Assembly (NCBI GenBank): GCA_963819645.1
Contig: CAWFWZ010000007.1
Location: 1 to 64,000 of the forward strand
Length of the DNA: 64,000 bases
Source: CAVVDY01 sp963819645
Lineage (GTDB): Bacteria; Acidobacteriota; Terriglobia; Terriglobales; Acidobacteriaceae
Reading direction: 5' to 3'
Shown here: positions 10,015-19,200 of the stretch, one piece after another
Numbering within the stretch: the stretch's first letter is position 1
Layout of the letters: each line of letters begins with the position of its first letter
Notes under the pieces: generated by a model
Told to the model about the DNA's origin: nothing
What the model saw: only the letters and a program-made list of their open reading frames with translations
Database searches by the model: none
Program-made: the position numbers and the translations under genes

Positions 10015-10787
10015 TAGATAATCCTCCAGTCGGTCCACACACCCATCGAGCACATCCGAATGTAGAGATCGGCAAAGCCCACGCTGCATAGACTGCACCA
10101 GGCGAACACCATGTGCCGGCGGTTCATACAGCTCACGCAGTCATAAACGCGCTTGCGAGTCGGGGACCCGGCAAGACGGTCGCGGAATCCGCCGACTATA
10201 TGGCGAAGCGAGTGGCAGCTGAACGTGTAAGAGGTAAGCAGCACGAAATTTGCAAGCAGGACAACCGTACCGACGCCTATACCGAAGTGACCGTCAAACC
10301 AGAAGGCATCCCACACGTCGCGTCCGAGAATGATAAGGAACAGCAACGCCAGATAAAGAAAGTAGCGGTGGATGTTCTGCACGATCAGAGGGAAAGATCG
10401 TTCTCCGAGGTAGGTCTTACGCGGCTCGCCTACGGTACAGGACGGCGGATCGGCCCAAAAGGCTTTGTAGTAAGCGCCGCGGTAGTAGTAGCAGGTGACG
10501 CGAAATCCGCCCGGCGCCCAAAGAATGAGCATCGCCCCTGTAACCCAGACAGGGACCCAGGTGGGCATCTGGCCGAACCAACCGGCGGGGCCAAATAGCT
10601 CCGGCGAATAGAACGGCGAGAGATACGGTCCGAAGCGGTAGTGCGCACCCTGCAACGCCGCCCAGGTGGAATAGACGATGAATGCCGAGAGACCAAGGAA
10701 CACCACGAGCGGTTGCACCCACCAGTTGTCGGCTCGCCGTGTCTGTCCAAACCCCGAGCGCGACAATGGGACGTCAATGTGACCCAC
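10014..10787 (-). CDS. sdhC: Succinate dehydrogenase membrane cytochrome b subunit
   Basis: 257-residue integral membrane protein with about five hydrophobic helices (for example LVVFLGLSAFIVYSTWAAL, VWVTGAMLILW, YFLYLALLFLIIL, GVGTVVLLANFVLL), anchoring SdhAB and carrying haem/quinone sites. His residues suitable as haem ligands occur in NIHRYF and SCHSLRHIVGG. The single large anchor subunit resembles the actinobacterial/acidobacterial type rather than the paired SdhC-SdhD of Escherichia coli. GTG start at 10787 with AGGAGG about six bases upstream. First gene of the operon. Confidence 0.8.
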   Translation of the reverse strand: MGHIDVPLSRSGFGQTRRADNWWVQPLVVFLGLSAFIVYSTWAALQGAHYRFGPYLSPFYSPELFGPAGWFGQMPTWVPVWVTGAMLILWAPGGFRVTCYYYRGAYYKAFWADPPSCTVGEPRKTYLGERSFPLIVQNIHRYFLYLALLFLIILGRDVWDAFWFDGHFGIGVGTVVLLANFVLLTSYTFSCHSLRHIVGGFRDRLAGSPTRKRVYDCVSCMNRRHMVFAWCSLCSVGFADLYIRMCSMGVWTDWRII

Positions 10788-11017
10788 TGACCCTCCTCAC
10801 CCCTCGAATCGCAATCAGCGCTGAATCCGAAGCGGTAGATATCATACACAAGCGAGTCATGGCTGGGCGTTCGAAGCCGAAGGGTGTCCAATCCGGCAAC
10901 ATGACGATACGTTGTGTCGGGCGGGAGACACATAGCGGATCACGCGGAGCGTGGCTATGTTACATTGGGCGTCACCGGCAGGTTCAGCTCGAGCGCACGA
11001 ATCAGCCGAAGAACGCG

Positions 11018-11512
11018 ATGAGCAACGGACTCCAAATTCGCGGCTATGACTACGTCAACCATTCCTACGATAGCGTCCGCGATGTGCTCATGAAGAATGC
11101 GCTCGCCGTATTTCGGACTGCGACCACGGCCGCAGCGTCACGGGCAGAGTCGGTTGCTGCTGAACTGCACGTCGATTTTGCCGGTCTTGGCGTGAAAGCC
11201 GACATCAAGATCATAGTGAAGGGCGTCGAGGAAAAACCCACCAGTGACCTTTCCGGCCCCAGCACGACGGTGCTGCTGGAATGGAAGGCTGCAACTTTGC
11301 CGCAGTTGTTTCCCCTCATGCAAGGCGAGCTATCGGTTTACCCACTCACCTCAACCGAAACCCAGGTGGATTTCTCTGGGATCTACGAACCGCCGTTCGG
11401 CGCTGTAGGCAAAACGATGAATGCCATCGCCGGCCATCGCATTGCCGAGGCGTCAGTACATCGCTTCGTGAGCGACGTCGCCGGATATCTGCGACAAGCA
11501 GTGGCCGGATAG
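11018..11512 (+). CDS. SRPBCC-like (START-fold) small-ligand protein
   Basis: About 164 residues from the ATG at 11018. The order of segments (YDYVNHSYDSVRDVLM, then VKADIKIIVKGVEE, then TVLLEWKAATLPQLFPLMQG, then DFSGIYEPPFGAVGKTMN and a long C-terminal amphipathic helix ending RFVSDVAGYLRQ) fits a helix-grip SRPBCC fold. Its ligand cannot be read from sequence. An upstream extension to 10682 overlaps the sdhC promoter and looks non-coding. Divergent from sdhC. Assignment rests on fold-like pattern only. Confidence 0.55.
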   Translation: MSNGLQIRGYDYVNHSYDSVRDVLMKNALAVFRTATTAAASRAESVAAELHVDFAGLGVKADIKIIVKGVEEKPTSDLSGPSTTVLLEWKAATLPQLFPLMQGELSVYPLTSTETQVDFSGIYEPPFGAVGKTMNAIAGHRIAEASVHRFVSDVAGYLRQAVAG

Positions 11513-11563
11513 CGAACGCAGTTGTAGTGCCTGTACCTTCCTCAGCGTATTCCGCCGCCAAGT

Positions 11564-12479
11564 CTACTGGGGAGAATCTCCCCGAACGACCGGTTGTTTG
11601 GCGTCGCTCCATTCACTGTAGGAACCGTCATACATTGCGGCATCGAATCCCAGATAGCGAGCTAGCATATAGACGTAGGAAGCTTGCAGTCCGACCTCGC
11701 AGTATGAGACGACCCTCTTGTTGCCGGTTACGCTAGCTGCGGTAAAGAGCTGTCGCAACTGATCGGGCGATTTCAGTAACGGCTCCTTCTCGCTGACTAA
11801 TGCGTTCTCCCAGTAGAGCGACTCCGCACCTCGGAGATGCCCATTCCGATATCGCTTGGAGGGGCGCGAATCGACAATCACGATGTCTCCTTCGGGATGG
11901 TCGACCAGCTTCTTCATGTAATCCATCTTCGCGACGATCTCCGGATGGAGGTGAACAGTCAGACTGGCTGGCTTGCCGGTGCTGATTTCAGTGGAGGTCG
12001 GCCGCTTCTCGCGGACCCATTGGTCGAGGCCGCCATCGAGTAGCGCCGCCTGATTGCCGTGCCCGAGGTAGTCCATGGTGAAGAAGAGACGAGTCGCCAT
12101 GGGATCCCAGTCTGGCGCGTAGTAGACAACGCGGGAGTCATCGCCTATGCCGATGGACTCCAGATTTTTCTTGAGCTGATCGGCCGGCAGCAGTTCCGTT
12201 CCCGGCTTCGTCATGTGGTCGGTGGCGAATTTATCCATCGCCAGATATCTCGAGCCCGGAATATGCGCCGCGCGATAGTCACCCTCATCGTGACCAATGT
12301 AGACGATCACCAGATTCGGATCGGAGAGATGGTCGGACAACCACTGCGTCGACACCACCAGTTCCGGATGGGCAACGGCGCCTTTGACGGAACTACTCGG
12401 CGTGCCGCTCGCGGCGAAGCACACAAGGCCCACGAGTAAACAAGCGACGAATATCGAAAGAATGAAAGTTGCTTTTCAT
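11564..12479 (-). CDS. Exported two-domain rhodanese / sulfurtransferase (start frame-broken)
   Basis: Tandem-domain rhodanese moving a sulfane sulfur through a cysteine persulfide. The inactive N-terminal domain begins LVVSTQWLSDHLSDPNLVIV with HIPGSRYL. The C-terminal domain has IVIVDSRPSKRYRNGHLRGA and the catalytic loop CEVGLQAS, with its Cys in place. The predicted signal sequence (KATFILSIFVACLLVGLV) is one base out of frame with the ATG at 12477-12479, which itself follows GGAG. Removing one A from ATGAAAAG restores Met-Lys-Ala-Thr, so the four-A run is probably miscalled. Otherwise a GTG at 12433 would be the start. The Glu after the catalytic Cys is unusual; characterised thiosulfate enzymes usually have basic residues there. 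Confidence 0.85.
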
Positions 12480-12543
12480 TTGTTCATCTCCTGCAAACCT
12501 GCTACTGAATGGTTTATTGCTGTGCTGGGCTGCGCTCTTGCGC

Positions 12544-13494
12544 TCAACGGCCGGGCGACATCACAAGGTTGTTGTCGGCCGCGTGCACCCATTCATAGAC
12601 CGAGCCGTCGTACATGGCCGCGTCGTATCCCAGATACTTGGCAACGAAGTACGCAAATGACGATTGCATGCCGGTGCGGCAATAAGTGACGACTGATTTG
12701 CCAGGCGTTGCGCCCGCGTCGAGGAATTGCTGTTGCAACTGCTCTGCCGATAGCAGCTGCGGATCCGCGTCAGAGCGAATCAGCTTTTTCCAGTAGAGAC
12801 TTTGTGCGCCTGCTATATGCCCTGCTTTCGGAATTGCTTCCGACTTCACGGTGCCCTCGTACTCCGCGACCGGCCGCGCGTCGAGGAGCACGAAATTGGT
12901 AGTCCCTTCGCTGATTTGCAGACCCAAATCATGCACTTGTGCGGTGCTGACAAGGACCTCCGGTCGCACGTGTGGCGTGAAGAGCACGCGCTTAGGATGT
13001 GCTTCCTCTTTCGAGGTCTCCCTTGACTCAGCCATCCATCTTTCCGTGCCCCCGTCCAGAAGGGACACACTGTCTCCGTGGCCAAGATAGTCGAGCGTGA
13101 AGTAGACACGGGCCGCCAGCAATCCCTGTGCATCCCCGGTTAGCACTACTCTCGAGTCGTCTCCGATTCCCAGGCTCTCGAATGCGGCTTGCAGGTCAGC
13201 GATTGGCGGCAGCTCGTTCAGAGAGTCTTTGTGCTGTTCGACCACATCGTCCAAACGCACAAAACGTGAACCCGGTATGTGCCCCGACTCGAACTGTGAG
13301 CGATCGCGCCCGACATAGAGCACGACCAAATTGCGATCGTTCAGGTGCCGCTCCAGCCAATCGGTGGAGACGAGCATTTGCGAGCGTACCGCCGGCCGAC
13401 CGCTTTCTTGTGCTTGAGCGCGAGAAAAGCCCGGGCCCAAAACGGCAACACTGACCATGGCCAGCGCAGCCTTGTTCGCAACATCCTTCAGCAT
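12544..13494 (-). CDS. Exported two-domain rhodanese / thiosulfate sulfurtransferase
   Basis: Paralogue of the preceding gene in reading order, about 316 residues. The ATG at 13494 has GGAGG eight bases upstream and begins a signal peptide (MLKDVANKAALAMVSVAVLG with an Ala-x-Ala region). The first domain has QMLVSTDWLERHL and HIPGSRFVRLDD; the second has FVLLDARPVAEYEG and the active-site loop CRTGMQSS, whose Arg is closer to the classical thiosulfate-binding CRKG pattern than its sister. It lies 65 bases upstream of the second rhodanese, so the two are probably co-expressed in the envelope. The pair may handle thiosulfate, cyanide or thiol-bound sulfur; the sulfur source is unknown. Confidence 0.88.
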   Translation of the reverse strand: MLKDVANKAALAMVSVAVLGPGFSRAQAQESGRPAVRSQMLVSTDWLERHLNDRNLVVLYVGRDRSQFESGHIPGSRFVRLDDVVEQHKDSLNELPPIADLQAAFESLGIGDDSRVVLTGDAQGLLAARVYFTLDYLGHGDSVSLLDGGTERWMAESRETSKEEAHPKRVLFTPHVRPEVLVSTAQVHDLGLQISEGTTNFVLLDARPVAEYEGTVKSEAIPKAGHIAGAQSLYWKKLIRSDADPQLLSAEQLQQQFLDAGATPGKSVVTYCRTGMQSSFAYFVAKYLGYDAAMYDGSVYEWVHAADNNLVMSPGR

Positions 13495-13516
13495 TGCATC
13501 TTCCTCCGGCATGGTT

Positions 13517-16153
13517 TCACTCGGTCTTCAGCAGCTCGACCGGATCGAGCTTGGCAATTCGTTGCAGGGGCACCAGCGATGACGCCATCGCCACCGCGAG
13601 CAGCAGTGCCGACGATGCTGCGAATGTCACGCTATCGCGAGGCGCAATGCCGACGATGACCGACGACATGAACGTCGACATCGCCCAGGCCGCACCAAAT
13701 CCCGCTGCCAATCCGATGCTGGTGAGTACAAGCACCTGCTTCATCATTGAGCGGATAACGTTGCCCGGCGTCGCGCCCAATGCCAGCCGCACACCAATCT
13801 CGTGCTTACGTTCTCCTACGGCCACGGCCATCATTCCGCTGATGCCCGACGCCGTAATGCACAGTGCGATCAGCGCGAAGATACCCAGAAAGATCGCTGT
13901 TGTCCGCGGCGAAGCGAGCCAGTCCTCCCGGATTTTCATCATTGGCTGCACGTCGGCTACAACGGCACTGGGATCGATATCATGCGCGATCCAGGCGAGC
14001 TGTTGCGAGAGCTCCGGAGTGGGCTGCGCGGTGCGGATGACGATGCTCATCACGCCTTGGCGTGACTGCAGGAACGAGCCGTACACCTCATCGACCGGGT
14101 CCTTGTCGAGACCTTGATGGCGTATGTCACTAACTATCCCCACGATTGGCAGCCACTGTCCTTCCGAAACGGATATTTGTTTCCCAACCGCATCGCCCTG
14201 CGGCCAATAATGCCTGGCCATGTGCTCGTTGACGACAACCACAGGCAGCGATTCGTCCTTGTCGTTCTCGTTGAAATCGCGGCCCTTGAGGATGCGCGCC
14301 CCGAGTGTGTGGAAGTAGCCAGGCGTGACGATTCGAACAACTGGTGTGCTCGGCTTTCCTTCCCTGGTGGCTTTCGCGTCGCGCAACTGAACAGGCACAG
14401 GTCCATCCGCATTCATGCTATGAAGAGGGATGGTACTGGCCAAACCTGCTGACTCCACGCCGGGCAGTTTTCGAGTTCTCTCCAGAAGCTGGTTGAAGAA
14501 CTGCCTGTATCCGTCATTCAAAATGTAGATTCGAGCTGTCAAAAGTCCGCTTGGCTGGAACCCTGGATCGACGCGCTCCAAATGCACTACCGTGCGCAGC
14601 GCCAGTCCGGCTCCGACCAGCAGAATGACAGAGAGCGCCAACTGCGTAGCGACAAGAACGCCACGGCTCTTCGAGCTCAGACGATTGGGAGGAAGGCTGG
14701 CATTACCGACTTCCACTGTGAACAACGGCGTATAGCGAACACCAAGCGCCGGCAACAAGCCGATCACCACTCCGCAGCCGACCGATACCAGACAACCAAA
14801 AAGCGCCTACTTGCGCCGTGAACCGTAGTTGCGAGGAAAGGCTGGTGAACTTGGAAGTGAAACTCACCAGCAGTCCCAGGCTCGAGTACGCGAGGACCCA
14901 TCCGACTACGCCGCCAAATATTGCGAGCATGATCCCTTCGGTGATGAGACTGCGCACAATACGCTCGCGACTTGCACCGAGGATGGCCCGAACTGTCAGC
15001 TCGCGGGTGCGTGCCAACACGCGTGACACCATGATTCCAGTCACGTTGGCACAAGCCAGCAGCAGCAACAGCCCGGTCGCTGCCGCGAGCACGATGAGAA
15101 CTGGCCGGATGCCTCGCGACAATTCGTCGTGCACCGGCTTGCAGGCTGACCTCGTAGCCCTTCGCCTGCGGATATTCTTCCGGATAAGTGTTGCGCAAGT
15201 GTTCAGCAATGTCGATCTAAATCGGCCTGCGCTTCAGGCAGCGATACGCCGGGCTTAAGCGTCGCAAACACATTCAGCATGTGCCATGAGCGCTCATGCA
15301 TGGCATGTTCACCGGAGCGCGTCGGACATGCCACCGTCGGCATGTACACATCCACTTCCGCCGGGAACTGCGGGATGGGAGGCAGGACGCCGACCACCGT
15401 GTGCTCCTTATCGTTCATGGAATACTTGCGGCCGACCACGTTCGGGTCGCCCGCGAACGCTTTCTGCCAGAAGTTGTAGCTGAGGACCAGGACCGGATGG
15501 GCGTTCGGCTGATCGTCCTCGTCAATGAACGTTCTTCCGTAGAGCGCCTCTACTCCCAGGATGCGGAAGAAGTTGGCCGAGACCACGCCCGTGTCTACCC
15601 GCTCCGGCTCGCGGCCACCCAGCAGGCTGAAAGTCATCTCGTGAAATTCGACCACTGATTCCAGAGTGTGGTTCTGCGAACGATAGTCCTCAAGTTCTTT
15701 CACCGAGAAGGGCATGTTCTCTACGCCGATCGCGGGCCTACGCTGTTGCAGGTGAATCAGGTGATTGCCGCCAGTAAAAGGCAAGGGCTGTATCAGAATC
15801 GCGTTCGCAGCCATAAACGCAGCTGTGCTCGCCCCAATCGCCATGCCCAGAATCGCGACCACCACCACCGTGAACGACCGGTCCTTCTTCATCAGGCGCA
15901 GAGCGTAGTCGATGTCCCGGAACAGGATCTCTCGATGTTCACGAAAGGCAGTGGCGAGCAGGCCGCGACTCGTATCCCAACAGAAGCGCAGGTAGGCCGT
16001 GTGCCCCGCTTGTCGTGCATCCTCCGCCTGATCACGAAAGACCGTCCGCATCTCGCCGCCAAAATGCTCGCGGAATTCCGCCGGGAGGACGCGCACAAGC
16101 AAGTCAAACACTCGCTGCGACAAATTCCATCCGACTCTGGTTCTGGTTGCCAT
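13517..16153 (-). CDS. MacB/FtsX-type permease of the acidobacterial ADOP family (at least three frameshifts)
   Basis: Long permease with two MacB-like periplasmic domains and two FtsX-like TM blocks. An N-terminal region of about 85 residues (VFDLLVRVLPAEFREHFGGEM) precedes the first TM segment (FTVVVVAILGMAIGASTAAF). The first periplasmic domain has GVVSANFFRILGVEALYGRTF. The central TM block follows, then a second MacB domain (VRIVTPGYFHTLGARILKGR) and final TM helices with HEIGVRLALGATPGNVI. Frames change near 15205, 15140 and 14795, with homology continuing across each. No ATP-binding cassette gene is adjacent, as usual for these orphan permeases. ATG 16153 (GAGGAGAAG upstream) is preferred to the in-frame ATG at 16186. 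Pairing with PadR suggests PadR control. Confidence 0.85.
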
Positions 16154-16189
16154 CTTCTCCTCAGGCGTTCTGCGGTCCCAGAACATGCT

Positions 16190-16492
16190 TCAAGCGCGCC
16201 AAGCCAGCACGCGCTGCATTCGTTCGGCTTCAGCCTCAGCCACCGCTTTGCCTAGCTTCGTCAGCCGGTAATAACGGCGCCGCTGATCGTCAAGGCTGAA
16301 GTCCGGACGCTCCGGCGACTCTTCAATCATTTCGTCGTCGAGAAGCCGCTTGATGATGCCGTAGAGCGTGCCGGTGCTCAGCTTAACCTCGTTGTTGGTC
16401 CGGCGCGCGATTTCCTTGCTGATCACGTAGCCGTGCTTCTCGCCATCGGCCAGCGCCAGCAGGACATAGAACAGCGCTGGTGTCAGCGGCAA
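16190..16492 (-). CDS. PadR-family transcriptional regulator
   Basis: About 100-residue winged-helix protein: ALFYVLLALADGEKHGYVI, then EVKLSTGTLYGIIKRLLDDEMI, then the wing RRYYRLTKLGKAVAEAEAER, the standard PadR order. The TTG at 16492 is a nominal start. The frame remains open upstream (AIESYL) into a run of eight A residues on the coding strand, so the true start may lie a few codons further and be obscured by a homopolymer error. Immediately upstream of the ADOP permease (3-36 bp, depending on start), the standard acidobacterial pairing, so it is likely the repressor of that operon. Confidence 0.85.
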   Translation of the reverse strand: MPLTPALFYVLLALADGEKHGYVISKEIARRTNNEVKLSTGTLYGIIKRLLDDEMIEESPERPDFSLDDQRRRYYRLTKLGKAVAEAEAERMQRVLAWRA

Positions 16493-16674
16493 ATAGGATT
16501 CGATCGCTTCTTTTTTTTCCCAACGAAATCTCCTCTTTCGGCTTCGCCCTTTCGGCGATGGCTTTCGCCGAAAAATCTTGACTTCATCACATTACCGTTG
16601 CATTCACATGCTACACGGTGTATTAGTACGTGACACGACTTATATGCTCGTTTGCAGACTGAGTCAAGAAAAAA

Positions 16675-17051
16675 ATGGAGGCGCCTGTGATCGACACTGG
16701 TTTCGCTTGCGGTTGGGCAGTACTGATTGGAACAGTTTCCGGAATGATTGGGCTGGGTGGCGCGATTTTCCTGATCCCCATCCTGGTGTACGGCTATGGC
16801 ATGGATCAGAAGAGCGCTCAGGGCACATCGATCGCTACTCTGCTGTTGCCTATCGGCGCGTTGGCGTTCTGGAAGTACTACACGCGCCGGCCACGTAGAC
16901 ATCAGGCTGGCAGCACTCCTGGCGCATCGGCTTCTTTGTCGGCGGGTATTTTGGAGGCTCGCTGGCACAACTGGCCACGAGCCTGCAACTTCGGCGAATC
17001 TTTGCCGTCTGCCTGGCCGGAATAGCGGTGAAGATGTTCTTACAGAAGTGA
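16675..17051 (+). CDS. Short TauE/SafE (TSUP) family membrane protein, frameshifted
   Basis: Sulfite exporter TauE/SafE-type protein with AVLIGTVSGMIGLGGAIFLIPIL, the glycine-rich first helix of the family, then DQKSAQGTSIATLLLP. Frame changes between about 16885 and 16950 lead to a second half (QLRRIFAVCLAGIAVKMF) ending at 17049-17051. About 125 residues and four helices, roughly half the usual family length; short dimerising forms occur. Substrate is unknown; family members move sulfite, sulfoacetate or other small anions. Its 3' end abuts the integrase remnant, so the right boundary may itself be rearranged. Confidence 0.7.
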
Positions 17052-17089
17052 AGACCGAAAGCTGACTCTGACAATTGTTCAGCAGTGCT

Positions 17090-17778
17090 CTGGGAAGCCT
17101 GCCGTTGATCCGATAGTTTCGCGCACGAACGACGAAGGTCGTGGGGGCAACGTGGCATAGACCGATCTTTTTCGCATAATCTTTGACCACATGCCAGACA
17201 ACGCGCTCCGTCACGCCGACGCCCCAGCACTTGCCAGCAGGGCAGACACAGCGAAACAACTTCCCGGCTGATATGCCGGCGGCGACAACCCGCAGATCAA
17301 CCGCTGCCTTGACCCAATCGGGCACCGGGACTGTTGTGATATGCCCACCCTTCCCAACAAGATCAACGAGCGCCCAATGTTCATCGCGCCGTTGCAGATG
17401 GGTAAACTCTAAATCCGCCAGTTCCCTCCGCCTCAGCCCACAGCCAAGCAGGATCGCAAGAATCGCCCGATCTCGTCGGCCCTTGGTCGTGTCAGGCGGA
17501 GGAGCCTGCCAGAATCGACGGGCATCTTCAGCCGTCAGCCGTTGCCCAGTCTGACGCCCAATTTTCTGCCGAGTCGAAGCGCGAATATCGACACGCGATC
17601 GATGAATTCATCCAGTGGTACTGCTCCGAGCCGCGCTTGTCGTTCAACAAAGTTGTGGTCACTCGGGCGAACGAAGGCTATCCAGGACCGCCGATTTGCT
17701 GTGGTCCAGATCAGGGAGGCCGAGCTTTGTTTTCGGCCGCTTTAGTTTCGGGGATTTCCGCTTGGCGTGTCTGCTCAT
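17090..17778 (-). pseudogene. Tyrosine recombinase (integrase) remnant with internal inversion
   Basis: Pieces of one phage-integrase-type recombinase. On the minus strand from ATG 17778 the N-terminal basic segment (MSRHAKRKSPKLKRPKTKLG) runs to DSLRSPE and then hits TGA. The next part of the SAM-like core-binding domain (REYRHAIDEFIQWYCSEPRL) sits inverted on the plus strand at 17571-17664. The catalytic domain resumes on the minus strand below 17570: LTAEDARRFW, GCGLRRRELADLEF with the first catalytic Arg, GKGGHITTVPVPDWV, and APHDLRRSCAKL (with a frame shift near 17140) containing the HxxR. The last portion with the nucleophilic Tyr is absent. About 60 residues of the core-binding domain are also missing. 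Surely non-functional as read. Confidence 0.75.
17569..17666. repeat. 98-bp inverted segment bounded by CCGAGT/ACTCGG
   Basis: The misoriented integrase piece is bounded by a 6-bp inverted repeat, CCGAGT at 17569-17574 and ACTCGG at 17661-17666. Flipping the interval in silico joins ...SLRSPE to SKREYRH at one side and VVVTR to QKIGRQTGQRLTAED at the other, in one uninterrupted minus-strand frame. This shows directly that an inversion between the short repeats created the stop codon. Confidence 0.7.
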
Positions 17779-18091
17779 TCCAGCCGCCTCCACCGCGGCT
17801 GGCCAAGAGCCTATGCCCGCACGCAGACGCGTCGGTCGTTACCCGTCAAATTGAGATGACGTCGCCAAACTCCTGGCCGCCCCGTCACTCGTGGTCTGAG
17901 CAGATTGAGGGTTGTGAGTGTTATGGCGGTGATCGCCAACAAGGGTCGCAGCCAAGTCGGAACCGTAAGAAATGTGATCAGGAACCCGCAGGCGGGACAT
18001 CTCCCCTTCTATCTTGCGTTGGTGTTGTGGTTACGGTAACCGCCGTTCAGAGTCTTGCCAGCGGGACGGGCAGTCTTTGATCCCTGCCAGC
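17779..18091. other. Intergenic stretch
   Basis: About 310 bases between the integrase remnant and the HxlR gene. Open frames here are GC-rich shadows with no recognisable domain. I see no repeat or RNA gene. Confidence 0.35.
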
Positions 18092-18598
18092 TCAGTGCCG
18101 CTTCGTGTGCGCTTGAACCTTTTCGATCGCAGAAATACGCGCAGATTTCGTCCGGCGTAGGGCCTTTTTGGGCGCGCTTGACTTCCGAAGATGTGTTTCG
18201 CGAAGCTCAGCTATAAATTCTGCCCTCCGCTTCGGTCCTCCTTCATCCAGGACCCGAGCCAGGCCCCTCAGCTTGGAGGCCGGCAAATATTTGTGTCCCC
18301 ACGCAGTCATCTCCATCAGAAGCGGGAGCAATTCGATGCCCCTTTCTGTAAGGCTGTAAATGGCTTTCTGTTTATGGCTGGCGTCATGAGACTTGACGAT
18401 GATCCCTTGCTTGACCAGTCTTTGCAGGCGATCGGCCAGAATATTTGATGCAATCCCTTCCAACGACTCGGTCAGGAGCTCGCGAAAATGCCTTCGGTTC
18501 ATGAACATGATGTCGCGGATGATGAGCAGACTCCACTGATCGCCAAATATTTCGACCGTCCGGTTCATCACGCACGCTGACCTGTGATCCTTGCGCAC
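18092..18598 (-). CDS. HxlR-family winged-helix regulator
   Basis: About 168 residues from GTG 18598, chosen because GAGG lies about seven bases upstream and because the HxlR signature Cys near the N terminus (RKDHRSAC) and the motif VEIFGDQWSLLIIRDIMF begin directly after it. The recognition helix and wing follow: EGIASNILADRLQRLVKQGI, KQKAIYSLTERGIELLPLL. The tail is basic and Lys/Arg-rich, longer than in many HxlR proteins. The single N-terminal Cys suggests redox or thiol sensing, as in HypR/QorR-type members, but this is inference. Operator-like palindromes lie upstream (next entries). Confidence 0.85.
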   Translation of the reverse strand: MRKDHRSACVMNRTVEIFGDQWSLLIIRDIMFMNRRHFRELLTESLEGIASNILADRLQRLVKQGIIVKSHDASHKQKAIYSLTERGIELLPLLMEMTAWGHKYLPASKLRGLARVLDEGGPKRRAEFIAELRETHLRKSSAPKKALRRTKSARISAIEKVQAHTKRH

Positions 18599-18643
18599 TT
18601 TGCCTCTACTCCGGTTTGGGGTTGCTTGCCCTGATTGACTATA

Positions 18644-18670
18644 CAACCGGTTGCATCTGATAACCAGTTG
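18644..18670. promoter_or_regulatory. Operator-like pair CAACCGGTTG / TAACCAGTTG
   Basis: CAACCGGTTG at 18644-18653 is a perfect 10-bp palindrome. TAACCAGTTG at 18661-18670 is a near copy one helical turn and a half away (17-bp start-to-start). Both are within 75 bases of the HxlR start, where autoregulatory operators are expected. Binding by this regulator is inferred. Confidence 0.5.
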
Positions 18671-18781
18671 TGCGGCAGGGTGTTGCCGCCCCGCACCCAA
18701 CGCATTCTTTCCAGGCGCCCACTCTTCGCCCGAGACAGTCGGACACATCGCCTTCTCATCCGGCAGCGTTGGTCAATAACG

Positions 18782-18808
18782 CAACTGGTTGTTATATAAA
18801 ACTAGTTG
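18782..18808. promoter_or_regulatory. Operator-like pair CAACTGGTTG / AAACTAGTTG
   Basis: CAACTGGTTG (18782-18791) and AAACTAGTTG (18799-18808) repeat the same half-site spacing of 17 bp as the pair at 18644-18670. Between them TTATATAAA forms an AT-rich stretch like a -10 element. This second array suggests a divergently controlled rightward promoter, although no convincing short gene follows before 19201. Confidence 0.5.
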
Positions 18809-19200
18809 TGTAATGCACCTCCTGTTCTCCTTCGAAGAAGTTATTCCTTATTCCCATAGAGTTGCCGTCGCTAAAGTCCGGTTTCTTGTAGATGTGCGTC
18901 GGCTTTCTGCGAGCAACGCGGCAAGCGAATGTGATTTCAAACGGTGCTTTTGTGTAATCGCATTGCGCCGCGAGCATCCATCTCTCTGATTTCATTCATG
19001 GGGTAACTGAGGCTGAGGTTTTAGGCGAACCATGCGGAAGTTGATGGCAGCTCAAATGCCTTCGTACACGCCGGGCGCGGAACAACGCATGCTTCTGCGC
19101 TGAGTTGACCATTAACTATTAGACTGCGCCGAGTTGGTACGACGCGCGAATCGCCGATCATCTCGGCGCCGAGACTCTGCTCGGACGAAAAGGAGAAGAT
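18809..19200. other. Leader region before the HAF-repeat gene
   Basis: About 390 bases. A 66-codon frame (18789-18989) is compositionally unconvincing. A 5' leader transcribed from the operator-like promoter at about 18790 is possible. A good ribosome-binding site, AAGGAG, occurs just before 19201. Confidence 0.35.

Noticed and set aside
18789..18989. 66-codon gene immediately after the second operator-like pair
   Set aside because: No ribosome-binding site, no family pattern and an unusual Cys/Arg-rich composition.
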